Under the pieces are notes generated by a model. That model ran no database searches. It worked only from the letters and a program-made list of their open reading frames with translations, and was not told the DNA's origin. 46,203 nt of DNA from Oscillatoriales cyanobacterium RM2_1_1 (GTDB taxonomy: Bacteria > Cyanobacteriota > Cyanobacteriia > Cyanobacteriales > Microcoleaceae), in contig JAAURB010000036.1 in assembly GCA_012033335.1 (NCBI GenBank), forward strand, positions 1 to 46,203, read 5' to 3'. Within the stretch, counting starts at the first letter, position 1; each line of letters begins with the position of its first letter. Shown here piece after piece: positions 44,385 to 46,203 of this stretch. The translations under genes were made by a program, and so were the position numbers.

Positions 44385-45503
44385 ATGGGACTCCAGGAAG
44401 AGCTTGAGAACAAGAGAAAAGAAATCAGAACTGATTCCTACTCCATGTCTGTTGGAGAATTGATTAGTTTGTATGAGAATGATGAGATCCAGATTCATCC
44501 TGAATTTCAACGTTTCTTTCGATGGACGAAAACACAAAAGACACGCTTTATTGAATCCCTGCTCATCGGTCTACCTATTCCTCAGATTTTTGTATCTCAG
44601 CGTGAGGACGGAGTTTGGGATGTCATAGATGGGTTGCAGCGGCTGTCAACTATTTATCAGTTTGCCGGAATATTGCGAGATGAAGATGGGCAAATAGAAT
44701 CTGCTTTAACGCTTGAACCTACAAAGTCTTTACCCTCTTTGAAAGGTAAAAAGTGGGAAGATCCTGAGAATATAGATAGCGCCCTGACCCAAGCTCAACG
44801 TCTTATCATTAAGAGATCAAAAATTGATGTTGCCATTATCAAGCAAGAAAGCGATCCAGTGGCCAAGTATGAGCTTTTTCAGCGACTGAATACTGGAGGT
44901 TCAATTGCAACTGATCAAGAGATTAGAAACTGTCTACTGATCATGTCAAATCGAGAAAGATACAAATGGCTAAAAGATCTTAGTCAAAATGAAGCTTTTC
45001 AATCATCCATATTTTTATCTGACAAAGCCCGGGAAGAACAATATGATTTAGAACTTCTGCTTAGATTCTTGATTTTCCGCAATATGGATGAAGCATCGTT
45101 AGGAAAAATTCCCGAGCCAGATATCAGTGAATTTATCACTCGCTGTGTGATTGAGTTTGAGAAACTGGAGTTAGATTATGGGGCTGAGCAGGAGGCATTA
45201 GAAGTGACATTTGGAATCCTCGCTGAACAGTTAGAGACCAATAGCTTCCGAAAGTATAATAGCAAGGACGATAAATTTATGGGTGGTTTTTTGGTTTCTG
45301 CATTTGAAGCTGTTGCCCTGGGAATGGGTTATCACTATAAGACATTACGTCATACTCCAATTGATGTCAGTGAACGAGTCAAGCGACTCTGGTCAGAACC
45401 GAAATTTACCTCTGCGTTAGGGGGCTCCCCCGGTGGTAGTATTAGTACTAGAAAAAGGGTTCAAAGGATTCTTCCGATTGGACGTGAATTGTTTCGAGTA
45501 TGA
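44385..45503 (+). CDS. DUF262-domain protein (GmrSD/ParB-like nuclease fold)
   Basis: 372 residues. The DUF262 domain (~18-230) shows YSMSVGELISLYENDEIQIH, EFQRFFRWTKTQKTRFIESL, GLPIPQIFVSQRE and DVIDGLQRLSTIYQF; the DG.QR motif is the family's catalytic/nucleotide-binding signature, also found in the GmrS part of type IV GmrSD enzymes. The C-terminal half is helical with no HNH (DUF1524) motif, so it is not a full GmrSD. The stop overlaps the ATG of the HEPN gene (ATGA), so the two are made together. DUF262 proteins recur in anti-phage modules. The start has no good Shine-Dalgarno (ACAAAGGC upstream). Confidence 0.85.
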   Translation: MGLQEELENKRKEIRTDSYSMSVGELISLYENDEIQIHPEFQRFFRWTKTQKTRFIESLLIGLPIPQIFVSQREDGVWDVIDGLQRLSTIYQFAGILRDEDGQIESALTLEPTKSLPSLKGKKWEDPENIDSALTQAQRLIIKRSKIDVAIIKQESDPVAKYELFQRLNTGGSIATDQEIRNCLLIMSNRERYKWLKDLSQNEAFQSSIFLSDKAREEQYDLELLLRFLIFRNMDEASLGKIPEPDISEFITRCVIEFEKLELDYGAEQEALEVTFGILAEQLETNSFRKYNSKDDKFMGGFLVSAFEAVALGMGYHYKTLRHTPIDVSERVKRLWSEPKFTSALGGSPGGSISTRKRVQRILPIGRELFRV

Positions 45504-46141
45504 CAATCCGTACCCTAGAACAGCTAAGCGATAGTCTCGCAGAAGATTTAGCATGGCGCAAAAAAGAGCTCGCTAATTTAAAATTTCTAATTGAAACTTC
45601 TAGGCCATTTAGTCAAGAAAGAGTCCTGCTGCGAAGTAGAATTACTATTTTGTATGCTCATTGGGAAGGCTTTATCAAAAATGCAGCATCTAATTACTTA
45701 GAATATGTGGCAATGAAGAGGCTGCAATACGATGAATTATCGAGTAACTTTGTTGCCCTCGCCCTCAAAACTAAATTGAGTCAGGTAAATGACACCAGTA
45801 AGGCAACTGTCTTCACAGAAGCAATAGACTTTATTCGGGGGCAGCTTACTCAACGTAGTTCAGTTCCTTACAAAGATATAGTTCAAACTGGGTCAAATCT
45901 TTCATCTTCAGTACTGAAAGAAATAACCTGTATACTGGGGCTGGATTATTCCCTGTATGAAACAAAACAAAAGTTAATTGATAGTACACTTCTAGCTAAA
46001 AGAAATTATGTTGCCCATGGTGAGTATTTGAATCTAGAGAAAAAAGATTATCTACAACTCCATTCGCAAGTGATCGACATGATGGACACTTTTCGCAATC
46101 AAATTGATAACTGTGCTAGTGTTGAGAGTTACCGGTGTTAA
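45500..46141 (+). CDS. HEPN-domain RNase-like protein (MAE_28990/MAE_18760 family)
   Basis: 213 residues. I recognise the family from LLRSRITILYAHWEGFIKNAASNYLEYVAM and the HEPN ribonuclease motif R-x4-H, here R168-N-Y-V-A-H173 in LAKRNYVAHGEY. HEPN proteins with this motif are metal-independent RNases used by toxins and abortive-infection systems. It is translationally coupled to the DUF262 gene (4-base ATGA overlap), a partnership described for this HEPN family. The gene is complete; 62 bases of non-coding sequence remain to the window edge. The mode of activation is unknown. Confidence 0.85.
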   Translation: MTIRTLEQLSDSLAEDLAWRKKELANLKFLIETSRPFSQERVLLRSRITILYAHWEGFIKNAASNYLEYVAMKRLQYDELSSNFVALALKTKLSQVNDTSKATVFTEAIDFIRGQLTQRSSVPYKDIVQTGSNLSSSVLKEITCILGLDYSLYETKQKLIDSTLLAKRNYVAHGEYLNLEKKDYLQLHSQVIDMMDTFRNQIDNCASVESYRC

Positions 46142-46203
46142 TTGTCATTGGCTAGTAAAGTAGCTAGGCACAATTAATCAGAAGATACATGAAGGGGGTC
46201 TGG

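Noticed and set aside
44385-46141. Full GmrSD type IV restriction system
   Set aside because: The first protein lacks the DUF1524/HNH part, and the second is HEPN, not a GmrD-like nuclease.
1-46203. CRISPR array, complete insertion sequence or prophage
   Set aside because: No regularly spaced direct repeats of 25-40 bases, no transposase, integrase or phage structural gene is visible.

Overview
The window is chromosomal DNA from a cyanobacterium, probably a filamentous one. It carries the end of a phycocyanin alpha gene followed by a phycobilisome rod linker, the photosystem II subunit gene psbM, a UbiD decarboxylase of the type used for plastoquinone synthesis, an HCF173-like SDR/CIA30 protein, and more than twenty copies (counted by eye) of the cyanobacterial octamer GCGATCGC. 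Two HpsE-like glycosyltransferases suggest a hormogonium-type polysaccharide and hence a motile filament. I cannot name the genus.

Layout. 1-1.3 kb: end of a cpc operon (cpcA, hairpin, cpcC-type linker). 1.5-4.4 kb: GDSL hydrolase, P450 and a 40-residue membrane protein, all on the minus strand. 4.4-8.8 kb: alkyl-base DNA glycosylase, two gene remnants (Uma2-type, Rieske-type), class 3 aldehyde dehydrogenase, polysaccharide-deacetylase lipoprotein. 9.0-15.3 kb: large multidomain response regulator, YgjP-type metallopeptidase, deoC, recO, MFS transporter. 15.3-26.5 kb: sulfotransferase, thioesterase, tandem universal stress protein, psbM, RimK-type ligase, SDR/CIA30 protein, ubiD, a membrane protein plus P-loop ATPase pair, tRNA-His, methyltransferase. 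26.9-28.2 kb: glycine-oxidase-like enzyme and a xisI remnant.

28.35-40.75 kb is an accessory cell-surface polysaccharide region. It starts with three consecutive proteins that share an N-terminal TPR array but end in three different catalytic modules (GT61 glycosyltransferase, SAM methyltransferase, sulfotransferase). A DevC-type permease, a GNAT acetyltransferase and five family-2 glycosyltransferases follow (three of one type, two HpsE-like). Spacing and overlaps suggest one plus-strand operon of seven genes meeting a minus-strand operon of three. The set looks able to build, methylate, sulfate and perhaps export a glycan.

40.9-46.2 kb: clpB, gloA and, at the right edge, a coupled DUF262 + HEPN pair that is probably an RNA-targeting defence (abortive-infection) module.

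Four genes (universal stress protein, RimK-type ligase, SDR/CIA30 protein, clpB) are each broken by one missing base, three of them in or beside short G/C runs and one in a TT. Since most are housekeeping genes, sequence error is the likeliest cause, and I annotate them as full-length genes with a frameshift.
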